Below, in pieces: positions 56,387 through 63,848 of a DNA stretch of 64,000 bases; positions within the stretch are counted from its first letter, which is position 1; the number at the start of each line of letters is the position of its first letter. This stretch comes from a virus, in IMG/VR virus record IMGVR_UViG_3300044675_005584, positions 23,686 through 87,685 of that record; one strand, given 5' to 3'. The position numbers and the translations under genes were made by a program. Under the pieces are notes generated by a model. It had not been told where the DNA came from and did no database searches. It saw nothing but the letters and a program-made list of their open reading frames with translations.

Positions 56387-57418
56387 ATGACTACACTAAA
56401 GCGAATTGGTTTCTGTTGCAAATGGCTTAATGATCCGTCCGAATGTGGCGGCATGAAAGTCAATGCAGCGGATCGGGACCTTAACGGGCGGTCAACTACC
56501 ATGCGTTGGTTGCGTGAGCATCCAGCCGAAGCTGAGCAACGGCAGTGGGACATCATGAATCACAATACCACAGCCGCAGTCAAGTTGATCGAGCGTGTGG
56601 CCACTTTGCCCCCAGAACGCAGAATGGTTCGACTAGGCAGTGAAATGCTACAGGGCTATACCGAGAAGGACTGGAAAGCCTGGTGGCAACGACAAGAAAT
56701 ACAAGACCATCTTGAGCGTATATTTGCGCCCATAGGTGAAACAGCCAGGCGACTGGATGTGCGACTCAGTTTCCACCCTGGCCAGTTCTGTGTGCTGGCC
56801 AGCGAAGCTGACGAGATAGTAGAACGAAGCATAGAGGAATTTGAATATCATGCTGATATGGCACGATTCATGGGCTACGGTAAATCCTTCCAGGATTTCA
56901 AAATCAATGTACACATATCGGGTAAACGCGGTCCCGCCGGTATCAAAACTGCCCTCCGACGGTTATCTCCCGAAGCACGAAACTGTATCACAATCGAAAA
57001 CGACGAAATGTCCTGGGGCGTCGACGCCAGCCTTGAGCTGGCCCGAGACTGTGCCTTGGTTCTGGACCTACATCATCATTGGATTAGAACCGGAGAATAT
57101 ATCAAACCCACCGACGATAGAGTTCTGGGCATAATCGAATCGTGGCGTGGTGTGCGCCCTGCGTTACATTACAGCGTCAGTCGAGAAGATGTGTTAGTTG
57201 GCCATTGTGCCAAAACGCCACCTGATCATGTGACACTGTTGGAAACAGGACACAAGAAACAAAAGCTACGAGCACACAGTGATTTTTATTGGAACGAGTC
57301 AGTGACTGACTGGGCATTGACATTCTGGGATCAGTTTGACATACAATGCGAAAGCAAAGGCAAGAATTTGGCCAGCGAACAAGTATACAACCGTGCATTG
57401 GAACAAAATAATGTCTAA
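56387..57418 (+). CDS. uvsE: UV damage endonuclease UvdE
   Basis: The ATG at 56387 gives a 343-aa TIM-barrel endonuclease that nicks DNA 5' to UV photoproducts. Family motifs are present: RIGFCCKW at the N-terminus, RLSFHPGQF, NVHISG, CITIENDE and VLDLHHHW, which hold the metal-binding His and Glu residues. It has its own strong promoter with a leaderless layout. The 3' end overlaps the next small gene by 8 nt. Confidence 0.92.
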   Translation: MTTLKRIGFCCKWLNDPSECGGMKVNAADRDLNGRSTTMRWLREHPAEAEQRQWDIMNHNTTAAVKLIERVATLPPERRMVRLGSEMLQGYTEKDWKAWWQRQEIQDHLERIFAPIGETARRLDVRLSFHPGQFCVLASEADEIVERSIEEFEYHADMARFMGYGKSFQDFKINVHISGKRGPAGIKTALRRLSPEARNCITIENDEMSWGVDASLELARDCALVLDLHHHWIRTGEYIKPTDDRVLGIIESWRGVRPALHYSVSREDVLVGHCAKTPPDHVTLLETGHKKQKLRAHSDFYWNESVTDWALTFWDQFDIQCESKGKNLASEQVYNRALEQNNV

Positions 57419-57677
57419 ACTATTATATCCCCATCTTACTGTACTAGTAGATACTGAACCTTGTTTTACCAATTTGATGAATCGATATAGCCGGGCTACA
57501 GATAGTAAAACAGTATCTGCACTTCGTAAGGAGATAAATGCACGGAGTGAATATCTTGATAAATGGTTAGTCAAACACGGATATCAGTGCGGACAAGATT
57601 ACCAGAGAACTAGTGCTGGTTATAGATTTGCTACAGAACAGTTGGCAACCTTTTTTAGATTGGCATGGTATCAGTAA
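57411..57677 (+). CDS. Small hypothetical protein
   Basis: The ATG at 57411, inside the uvdE end, gives an 88-aa basic helical protein (SALRKEINARSEYLDKWLVKHGYQ, then ATFFRLAWYQ). The longer frame upstream would overlap uvdE by more than 80 nt and is less likely. No family was recognised. Confidence 0.65.
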   Translation: MSKLLYPHLTVLVDTEPCFTNLMNRYSRATDSKTVSALRKEINARSEYLDKWLVKHGYQCGQDYQRTSAGYRFATEQLATFFRLAWYQ

Positions 57678-57683
57678 GGAGCG

Positions 57684-57914
57684 ATGAATAAGCGAGAATG
57701 TTGGCCACCGCCTGAAGACTGGTGTCAAGTTGTAGTACCGTGGACAACTATGTTAGACAACAGCGATTGCGACCCAAACAAGATCGTTGCCTGGGTTGAA
57801 GCCTATCCTGGTGGCAAATATCATTTACATGGATACAAGTCAACAGAAGGATTTGCTTTTAGATTTAGCAACCCTGACGATGCGTTAATTTTTAAATTGA
57901 AATGGGCACGATGA
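57684..57914 (+). CDS. Small conserved phage protein
   Basis: This 76-aa protein has a Trp/Pro-rich start (WPPPEDWCQVVVPW) and ends FRFSNPDDALIFKLKW, a pattern that recurs in T4-like phages. AAGGAG stands before the ATG. It overlaps the next gene by 4 nt. Function is unknown. Confidence 0.65.
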   Translation: MNKRECWPPPEDWCQVVVPWTTMLDNSDCDPNKIVAWVEAYPGGKYHLHGYKSTEGFAFRFSNPDDALIFKLKWAR

Positions 57915-58846
57915 CTATTACTATATTTGTTGGAGATAACGACGCTGGACTTGCAACCACAGCTCAAAAAACAGATCCTGCTGCGTTTTTAATTGACCAT
58001 AAAAATTATAAATTTTTTCTATCAACTGAGTATTCAAACGATATCACTGTTTACACTTCATTTTCAGATCTTCCAAAAATAACAGCCACGGATGCAGTAT
58101 TTTTTGAAGTTTTAAAAAAAGCCGACGTTATTTTTTATTGCCCTCCTACAAAATGGAGCGATCATTCTGATAATTTTAATTGGATCAGTAATCGATCGAT
58201 AACCGAATATTTTTTATATCACGTAAAATTAATAAAAAATAATGTTCGCGGGCTTGATCTAAATTCCTATTTAAACTCTGGCTATCTTGCTTTGACAGGT
58301 ACTCGTCAAACAACAACAAAACAGTTATGGGTAGCTGGGTGTAGTATATCACATGGGGTAGGAGTATCTGCTGATAAAAAATTTGGAGCATTGATTTCAA
58401 AAAAACTTAATCTTCAAGTGAGCTATCTTACAAGACCTGGAAGTAGTATAGAATGGGCAAAAGATCAAATTTTAAGATCTGATCTAAGAAAAAATGATGT
58501 AGTAATATGGGGGCTTACACAAGAAACTAGAGCACCTAAAGCAATTAACACACATGTTTTACCTGAATCAGATCCTATCATACGATTAGACGAAACTAGC
58601 TTGTATAGGGCCGTAACCGGTGTACATCAAGTTGCTAATTTTTGTAAAAAAATATCAGTTCAATTAATACTGGTACCAATTATTTGTTCAGAACAGTTAC
58701 AATTACTGATACATAATCTAGATGAATATTATCAGTTACCATACCAAACACAGCCTCTGGACAAAGGAACTGATAATATTCATCCAGGTCCAAACCAGCA
58801 TCAAGTTTGGGCCAATACTATATGTAATCACGTATTAAAGAGTTAA
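57911..58846 (+). CDS. SGNH-like protein in AT-rich gene
   Basis: This 311-aa protein has an SGNH-type core in its second half: LWVAGCSISHGVGV (block I), YLTRPGSSIEW (block II-like), NDVVIWGLTQETR (block III) and IHPGPNQHQVW near the end (catalytic Asp/His-like D-x-x-H position). The ATG at 57911 gives an ATGA overlap; an in-frame ATG at 57902 is possible. Codon use is strongly AT-rich compared with both neighbours, so it was probably acquired separately. Substrate is unknown. Confidence 0.65.
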   Translation: MTITIFVGDNDAGLATTAQKTDPAAFLIDHKNYKFFLSTEYSNDITVYTSFSDLPKITATDAVFFEVLKKADVIFYCPPTKWSDHSDNFNWISNRSITEYFLYHVKLIKNNVRGLDLNSYLNSGYLALTGTRQTTTKQLWVAGCSISHGVGVSADKKFGALISKKLNLQVSYLTRPGSSIEWAKDQILRSDLRKNDVVIWGLTQETRAPKAINTHVLPESDPIIRLDETSLYRAVTGVHQVANFCKKISVQLILVPIICSEQLQLLIHNLDEYYQLPYQTQPLDKGTDNIHPGPNQHQVWANTICNHVLKS

Positions 58847-58847
58847 A

Positions 58848-59147
58848 ATGAATACTATTGTTTTCCGAGCACAAGAAGTCTGGGAGTTTATCAAACGAGA
58901 CTATCAGGAATACCCTGCACGATTTTATGCAGAAGTGTTCAGCTGGGCTTGTAGTGTGACATCGGCTGTGATCTTTGCGGCAACTGTGCCCACCGTTCCA
59001 GTAATACCTTTGTACACCATATTCATCAGTGGATGTTGTGCGGCGGCCTGGACCTGTTGGACCCGCGGTAGTTTTGGATTGTTGGCCAACTATGTGTTTC
59101 TAATCGTGATCGATTGTGTTGGCCTAATCCGTATGCTGTATCACTGA
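58848..59147 (+). CDS. Small conserved phage membrane protein
   Basis: This 99-aa protein has three membrane segments (FSWACSVTSAVIFAATV, IPLYTIFISGCCAAAWTCW, LLANYVFLIVIDCVGLI) and a charged N-terminus (IKRDYQEYPARFYAEV). I recognise it as a common unnamed T4-like phage membrane protein. It converges with and overlaps the minus-strand gene 59141-59395 by 7 nt. Confidence 0.75.
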   Translation: MNTIVFRAQEVWEFIKRDYQEYPARFYAEVFSWACSVTSAVIFAATVPTVPVIPLYTIFISGCCAAAWTCWTRGSFGLLANYVFLIVIDCVGLIRMLYH

Positions 59148-59395
59148 GTGTGTGGTACTCGTGGTTTGCGTGGTTTGCGTGGTGCTGTTTTGGCCACAAC
59201 TGCTGGTTTCTTTGCAGCAGGTGTACGTTTAGGTTTTGGTTCAGCTGGTGCAACAGCAGTTTCTACAGGTTTTTCTGGTTCTTGTACTGCTGGCATAGCA
59301 GGCGGAAACGGCCACGGCGTGGTAGCTGGATCCTGAACTTCAGCTTCGGATTTCTTTGTTGAAAATAATTTTCTTAATAGTGATAGCATTGACAT
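59141..59395 (-). CDS. Pro/Ala/Lys-rich basic protein
   Basis: This 84-aa protein has a short start (LLRKLFSTKK) and then a disordered Pro/Ala/Lys/Arg-rich tail (PKPKRTPAAKKPAVVAK, APRKPRKPR) like histone H1 tails. It may bind nucleic acid or a membrane. AGGAG precedes the start and TAAATA lies upstream on the same strand (59414-59409). The low-complexity sequence makes homology uncertain. Confidence 0.6.
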   Translation of the reverse strand: MSMLSLLRKLFSTKKSEAEVQDPATTPWPFPPAMPAVQEPEKPVETAVAPAEPKPKRTPAAKKPAVVAKTAPRKPRKPRVPHTQ

Positions 59396-59445
59396 TCTCC
59401 TAGTAGTGTATTTAAGCCTTGCTTACCAAACTGTATATTTTTAAT

Positions 59446-59514
59446 AATCTCTCAGTGTTTCTACTGAGAGATTTTAACCACGTCATAAATACTTTTATCA
59501 GTATAAACACTGAG
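59446..59514 (+). promoter_or_regulatory. Leader with two mutually exclusive hairpins and a late-type box
   Basis: An 11-bp stem joins AATCTCTCAGT (59446-59456) to ACTGAGAGATT (59463-59473). Bases 59451-59466 can instead pair, with one mismatch, with 59499-59514, directly before the AAGGAA site of the gene at 59529. TAAATA (59486-59491) lies between the arms. Confidence 0.5.
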
Positions 59515-59528
59515 AAGGAAACCGTTAT

Positions 59529-59672
59529 ATGATATCAAAATTGTTAGAAAAGTTATTCCCAACTACGTCACCACTTGATCATTACTTACAAAGTAAACAA
59601 GTACAAACTTGTGCCGATATAGAATATTGGACACGAGAATATGAAAGAAACCCACAAGGAAATGTGTTATGA
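59529..59672 (+). CDS. 47-aa protein, DUF3563-like
   Basis: The ATG follows AAGGAA by 8-9 nt. The product ends with LDHYLQSKQVQTCADIEYWTREYERN, similar to short DUF3563-type proteins of proteobacteria and to T4-like phage peptides. It is a short helical protein. It is coupled by ATGA to a 28-aa frame and has a structured leader, which suggests regulated expression. Function is unknown. Confidence 0.6.
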   Translation: MISKLLEKLFPTTSPLDHYLQSKQVQTCADIEYWTREYERNPQGNVL

Positions 59673-59755
59673 AACAAATTAAAAAAATAGTAGTCTCCGT
59701 GCTAGAAGCCTGGATCGAAGGCCGTAGTCAGTACATCAGCTCAAAAACCCGGTAA
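59669..59755 (+). CDS. 28-aa basic peptide
   Basis: This short frame starts with an ATGA overlap and encodes a helix with a conserved-looking end (LEAWIEGRSQYISSKTR). Such EGRSxYI peptides recur in proteobacterial phages. No separate ribosome site is present, so it relies on coupling to the gene before it. Confidence 0.4.
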   Translation: MKQIKKIVVSVLEAWIEGRSQYISSKTR

Positions 59756-59771
59756 AACAGATAAGTAGATA

Positions 59772-60479
59772 ATGACAGCCATTATCTACACCTTGGTGGT
59801 GACACACATCACCATAATCTCAGTTACACTCTTTTTGCATCGCGGACAAGCACATCGTGGTATTGTGTTCCATCCTGCGTTGGAACATTTTATGCGAGCC
59901 TGGCTGTTTTTGACAACAGGAATGATCACCAAACAGTGGGTGGCCATACATCGTCGCCATCATAGATCCAGCGATGTTGCTGGAGATCCACACAGTCCAC
60001 ATGTGTTTGGTATCTGGAAAGTGTTTTTTACAGGTGCTTGGTTGTATCATGTGGCCAGTCGAGACACACGCATGGTAGCACAGTACGGAGCAGGCACTCC
60101 AGATGACTGGCTTGAACGGAATGTTTATTCCAAACATAGCCGATTGGGTGTTACTGCCATGGGCTTGACAAATCTTGCTTTGTTTGGGCCCGTAGGGTTA
60201 TTGATCTTGTTGGTACAACTGATCTGGATTCCATTATGGGCCGCTGGTGTGATCAACGGACTAGCACATTGGGTAGGCTATAGAAATGGCGAAACACGCG
60301 ATCACAGCCGCAACCTTGTGCCTATTGGAATCATAGTAGGCGGCGAAGAACTACACAACAATCATCACCTTGATCCAGCCAGTCCAAGGCTCAGCCTCAA
60401 ATGGTGGGAATTTGATATTGGATGGATGTATCTTAAAATATTTGAATTCTTTAAACTTGCAACAATAGTAAAACGGTAG
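59772..60479 (+). CDS. Fatty acid desaturase (delta-9 type)
   Basis: This 235-aa membrane enzyme has the three His boxes of acyl desaturases: HRGQAH (H23, H28), HRRHH (H60, H63, H64) and HNNHH (H195, H198, H199), and an extra His in GLAHWVGYRN. Four membrane helices are predicted. It introduces a double bond into fatty acyl chains and could raise membrane fluidity in infected cells. Start signals are weak; a TAAGTA box lies 10 nt upstream. Confidence 0.9.
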   Translation: MTAIIYTLVVTHITIISVTLFLHRGQAHRGIVFHPALEHFMRAWLFLTTGMITKQWVAIHRRHHRSSDVAGDPHSPHVFGIWKVFFTGAWLYHVASRDTRMVAQYGAGTPDDWLERNVYSKHSRLGVTAMGLTNLALFGPVGLLILLVQLIWIPLWAAGVINGLAHWVGYRNGETRDHSRNLVPIGIIVGGEELHNNHHLDPASPRLSLKWWEFDIGWMYLKIFEFFKLATIVKR

Positions 60480-60493
60480 TGGCTTTTCTAAGG

Positions 60494-60499
60494 TAAATA
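60494..60499 (+). promoter_or_regulatory. TAAATA late-type box
   Basis: TAAATA lies 23 nt before the ATG at 60522, with ACGGAG between as ribosome site. A seven-codon frame (60502-60525) ends in an ATGA overlap with that ATG. Confidence 0.45.
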
Positions 60500-60521
60500 A
60501 AATGAACATTACGGAGATGCT

Positions 60522-61025
60522 ATGAGCGCAGATTTTTTTAGAAACTACATTGATATTATCAAGGAAGCAGAACAACCACGAGTTCAACTGGATGAAGGTA
60601 TGCTTCAAGACCTTAAATCTAAAATATCTGCACTTATGACACAATTTAAAACCATTCCTGGTATTGGTCAAGCATATCAAAAAGCAAAATCATTTGCGCC
60701 AGAACTAAAGCAAATCTTTATGTCTGCTAAATCAGGTAAAGAATTAATGGACAGTATCAAGCGATTAGCAACGGCAAAATCTGGAATACAACCGGTTGCA
60801 GAAGATATCCAGGCGCAACGGGGAGCAGTCGGTGCAGCAACAAGTCTGGCTGGTATCAGCATAACACTCTGGGAGATGGCAACAGGGTTTTTTGATATCG
60901 TACTAAATCTTGCTTTGAACGATACAGGCGCAAATCAAGCGGTAGCACTCTGGTTCCTGGTCGGGCCATTGGTTATTGTTATCATGGGTGCTTTCCTGAT
61001 TTGGGCTAGTGGTGAGAAGAGATAA
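60522..61025 (+). CDS. Membrane protein with capsid-targeting-like N-terminus
   Basis: This 167-aa protein begins MSADFFRNYIDIIKEAE, with an I-K-E cleavage-like site. A helical part follows, and two hydrophobic segments close the protein (AATSLAGISITLWEMATGFF and ALWFLVGPLVIVIMGAFLIW). Its first 17 residues nearly match those of the gene at 63849. An injected membrane-active head protein is possible; this is inference. Confidence 0.6.
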   Translation: MSADFFRNYIDIIKEAEQPRVQLDEGMLQDLKSKISALMTQFKTIPGIGQAYQKAKSFAPELKQIFMSAKSGKELMDSIKRLATAKSGIQPVAEDIQAQRGAVGAATSLAGISITLWEMATGFFDIVLNLALNDTGANQAVALWFLVGPLVIVIMGAFLIWASGEKR

Positions 61026-61081
61026 GAATGATTTGGCAAAACTGACCAAGAATTTACCTTGCACTGCAATATAATTCCATG

Positions 61082-61133
61082 TATAATTGCTAAATAAGAT
61101 AGAGAAAGATGTTGGTGCCGACGGTCGGGCCAA
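61082..61133 (+). promoter_or_regulatory. Promoter region and leader hairpin of the phasin-like gene
   Basis: TATAAT (61082-61087) and TAAATA (61091-61096) precede an imperfect hairpin, TTGG (61112-61115) with CCAA (61130-61133) and CCGA with TCGG inside. No good -35 box was found. Confidence 0.4.
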
Positions 61134-61165
61134 TCACAAAAACTCGCTTAATCCAAGGAGAAATT

Positions 61166-61417
61166 ATGTTTAACGTAGATAAATTAGTAGATTCAATTCA
61201 AACAACCCAAAAACAATTTGTTGAGACCTTTGTCAAAGACGAAGAAATCCGTGACGCTATCAACCAATTCGTTGACAGCCAAGCTGAATGCACCCGTACC
61301 GTGTTAACCACTGTGACTGAATTTGGTCAAAGTGTTGCAGAGCAAACAACCAAAACGGTTAAAAAAGCCACCGAATACGATTGGTCCAAACTAGCAGAAT
61401 TAACCAAAAACAAGTAA
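61166..61417 (+). CDS. Phasin-like amphipathic helical protein
   Basis: The ATG at 61166 follows AAGGAG and gives an 83-aa protein made of amphipathic helices (VDKLVDSIQTTQKQFVETFV, then TVLTTVTEFGQSVAEQTTKTV). The pattern resembles the helical core of phasins, which coat polyhydroxyalkanoate granules, but the protein is short. It could bind granules or membranes or act as a small chaperone. The codon use and ribosome site suggest high expression. Confidence 0.6.
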   Translation: MFNVDKLVDSIQTTQKQFVETFVKDEEIRDAINQFVDSQAECTRTVLTTVTEFGQSVAEQTTKTVKKATEYDWSKLAELTKNK

Positions 61418-61426
61418 ACAAATCGG

Positions 61427-61455
61427 TTGACCATTTAGTCCAGTTAGTGCATAAT
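61427..61455 (+). promoter_or_regulatory. Sigma70-type promoter, TTGACC family
   Basis: TTGACC (61427-61432), a 17-bp spacer and CATAAT (61450-61455) drive the envelope gene pair 61500-63163. It is the only family member with a changed -10 box. Confidence 0.7.
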
Positions 61456-61499
61456 ATGTGTATTAGCTGGATTTTTTCATTACTAAACAAAGGACAAAC

Positions 61500-62186
61500 A
61501 TGAAAAAGAAGATAGTGGTAACCGCGATTGCCTTGGCCCTGTTACAGATGACAGGTTGTAGTTCAACCAAGATTGACTCGGGTATTATGCCAGGATCATC
61601 GGCTACCACAGCAATCAGTGAGCAGAGAGTAGCCACAAACGAATTCAAACGCCAAGGTATCAAGATATATTATACTTTGACTGGCGGACTAGAAGCAATT
61701 GAGGCAACAGGATATGCACCAGTCTGGGGCAACAGTGAAAATGCCTTGAGAGAGTCATTCCGTGTGGCCGAACTTGAAGCCAAGAAGTCCTTGAATGATT
61801 TCATCAACAAAGAAACAATCACCAGCACTACATCAGTAAAAATGATCAGTCGGAACCTGGAACAGGCTCGTGATCAGAAGACCAATAATTTTAAGTCTAA
61901 CAGAGCAGGTAATCCAGACGATCTAGTAGCAGTGGACGAAACAGTGGATCGAGAAAAGAATGTGCAGGCCACACGTGATGAAAACACAGCCGTGCGAAAC
62001 GATGCCTTGAAGATTTCCAGCATAGTGAACACCACAATCACCAATACCAACCAAGGTATCTTGGGTGGGCTATACATGGTGGATGGCCAGGCTGTTAATA
62101 GCGGCAAGAATGTGCGGGTGATCATGCGTTGGGATCGCAAGCATGAAGATATCAGATTGCAGGTTCGTGGCTTGATGATGCGCTAA
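61500..62186 (+). CDS. Putative lipoprotein
   Basis: This 228-aa protein has a lipoprotein signal (LLQMTGC, lipid Cys C20) followed by SSTKIDSG and a helical body rich in Glu, Asn and Thr. AAAGGA precedes the ATG and a TTGACC-family promoter lies upstream. It is followed 2 nt later by a secreted FlgT/LPP20-like protein, so the two probably form an envelope complex. No specific family was recognised. Confidence 0.75.
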   Translation: MKKKIVVTAIALALLQMTGCSSTKIDSGIMPGSSATTAISEQRVATNEFKRQGIKIYYTLTGGLEAIEATGYAPVWGNSENALRESFRVAELEAKKSLNDFINKETITSTTSVKMISRNLEQARDQKTNNFKSNRAGNPDDLVAVDETVDREKNVQATRDENTAVRNDALKISSIVNTTITNTNQGILGGLYMVDGQAVNSGKNVRVIMRWDRKHEDIRLQVRGLMMR

Positions 62187-62188
62187 TC

Positions 62189-63163
62189 ATGCGTACTCTA
62201 ATTGCGATAGCAGTTGCGGCTGGTATTTTAACTACAGCACAGGCCCAGATAACTCCACAGATGTTTGCACCTACTCCGTTTGGAGTAGCCATGACAGTGG
62301 GGCAATGGTTATTGTCCAACAACAAACGAGTGTATTATATTGAAGTTCGGGGCCAGGGTTCCACCGCCGAAGAAGCTAGAATGAATGGTTTTAGATTGGC
62401 TGTGGAACAGGCCTTGGGCAGTGTGATTGCCAGCGAAACAGAGCAAAGCAATAGCCGAATCCGTCGAGATGAAGTGATCAGCTATGCAGCAGGTTTTGTT
62501 GAACGTTTTGAAATAGTCACAACCACAAGCACAGGATCCGGTTATGAAATTACCATGCGAGTATGGATACAGCGGACCAATTTGGCCGAACGCTTGTTGG
62601 TAACCAGTAAAGCCGATGGACAGATTGACGGTGCCCGTGCTAGTATCGCTGTAGATACTGCCCAATACTCAAGATCACAAGGTGATAGATTGTTGACCAC
62701 TGTGTTGAGTGATTTTCCAGAACGCAGTTTTGATGTAAAGCTAGAACCCACCCGAGTTGAAATAGATTCTAGTCGTAATACACAATTAGTGGTGCCATAC
62801 ATTATTGTCTGGAATAAAAAATATATTAAAAGTTTAATGGAGTCCTGGAGTAAAGTTGAAACCTGCGGATGGAACGGATGTGTTATGGATAAGCCTACAC
62901 TAGATTTGATCCGTAATGAAATGATTCACAGTCGTCCACACATACTGATAACCATTAATTCTCTTGCTGGAACAGTCCAACATCGTGATTGTTATCCAAT
63001 GGAGCAAAATAGAAATGCTATTGGTGACGCTAGTGAGCGATGGAAACACCACTATACTGTGCCAGTTTCTAAACAGAATTTGGTCGACATGAGTCAAGTT
63101 GAAGTCCGGGTAGTTCGAGCGTCAAAATGTCCGAACTATGTGTCAACGCATGGTAAGTACTAG
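62189..63163 (+). CDS. Secreted protein with FlgT-N/LPP20-like domain
   Basis: This 324-aa protein has a signal peptide (LIAIAVAAGILTTAQAQ). A domain with YYIEVRGQGSTAEEARMNGFRLAVEQALGSVI and VISYAAGFVERFEIV resembles FlgT-N/LPP20-type domains of outer-membrane-associated proteins (flagellar or toxin-coregulated). The C-terminal part has two Cys pairs (ETCGWNGCV). It is co-transcribed with the lipoprotein before it and probably interacts with it. Its role in infection is unknown; surface change is a reasonable guess. Confidence 0.7.
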   Translation: MRTLIAIAVAAGILTTAQAQITPQMFAPTPFGVAMTVGQWLLSNNKRVYYIEVRGQGSTAEEARMNGFRLAVEQALGSVIASETEQSNSRIRRDEVISYAAGFVERFEIVTTTSTGSGYEITMRVWIQRTNLAERLLVTSKADGQIDGARASIAVDTAQYSRSQGDRLLTTVLSDFPERSFDVKLEPTRVEIDSSRNTQLVVPYIIVWNKKYIKSLMESWSKVETCGWNGCVMDKPTLDLIRNEMIHSRPHILITINSLAGTVQHRDCYPMEQNRNAIGDASERWKHHYTVPVSKQNLVDMSQVEVRVVRASKCPNYVSTHGKY

Positions 63164-63183
63164 TAACATACCAAATATTATAG

Positions 63184-63189
63184 TATAAT
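63184..63189 (+). promoter_or_regulatory. -10 box before the ClpP-like gene
   Basis: TATAAT (63184-63189) lies 30 nt before the ATG; the -35 region is weak. CGGAGA serves as ribosome binding site. Confidence 0.4.
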
Positions 63190-63218
63190 ATATGTAGTTA
63201 ATCGTTTCCGGAGATCCA

Positions 63219-63794
63219 ATGCCTGCTGTACCTGATACCGATATTGCCAAAGAACCCAATCAGTTGCTACAAGATGCTGGCATGATGGTATTCATGGACA
63301 CTGTTGACAATGAAAGTATCAAGCCCATTGTTGAATGGATCCTGGTAGAAAATCACGTTACTAAAAAGAAGAAAAAAGAACTACTGTTGATGATTTGCAG
63401 TCCAGGTGGCGAGATGGAATCGGCCTTTGCTCTAATTGACGTAATACGTAGCAGTAGCATACCGATCAAGACTGTGGGCCTGGGTCAAATAGCCAGTTGT
63501 GGACTAATGATATTTTTAGCTGGCGCACCCGGTCGCAGAATATTAACTCCCAACACATCAATCTTGAGCCATCAGTACACCTGGGGCAGTGATGGCAAAC
63601 ATCACGAACTGTTTGCCATCACCAAAGAGTATGGCATGGCCCAACAGCGCATGCTGGAACTGTATCGAGAGACTACTGGACTTTCAGATACGGATATCAG
63701 GGAAAAATTACTGCCAGCCAGCGATGTTTGGCTCAGTGCCCAAGAAGCCTTGGCTCTGGGCTGTTGTGATTATATCAGTGATTTAAAACGATGA
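63219..63794 (+). CDS. clpP: ClpP-like serine protease
   Basis: This 191-aa protein has the full ClpP triad: S93 (GQIASCG), H118 (ILSHQYTWG) and D169 (ASDVWLSAQEA), and the oxyanion motif SPGGEMESA (about 61-69). The length is normal for ClpP. It could form a barrel that works with the phage ClpX at 39742, which keeps the IGF docking loop. Head-maturation proteases of some phages share this fold, so a prohead protease role is an alternative. Confidence 0.88.
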   Translation: MPAVPDTDIAKEPNQLLQDAGMMVFMDTVDNESIKPIVEWILVENHVTKKKKKELLLMICSPGGEMESAFALIDVIRSSSIPIKTVGLGQIASCGLMIFLAGAPGRRILTPNTSILSHQYTWGSDGKHHELFAITKEYGMAQQRMLELYRETTGLSDTDIREKLLPASDVWLSAQEALALGCCDYISDLKR

Positions 63795-63820
63795 TTTCAC
63801 ACAAATCAAACTTACTGACA

Positions 63821-63826
63821 TAAATA
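63821..63826 (+). promoter_or_regulatory. TAAATA late-type box
   Basis: TAAATA, in the context CATAAATA, lies 23 nt before the ATG at 63849, with AAAAGGA between as ribosome binding site. Confidence 0.5.
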
Positions 63827-63848
63827 GAGTATCAAAAGGAAAATTAAC

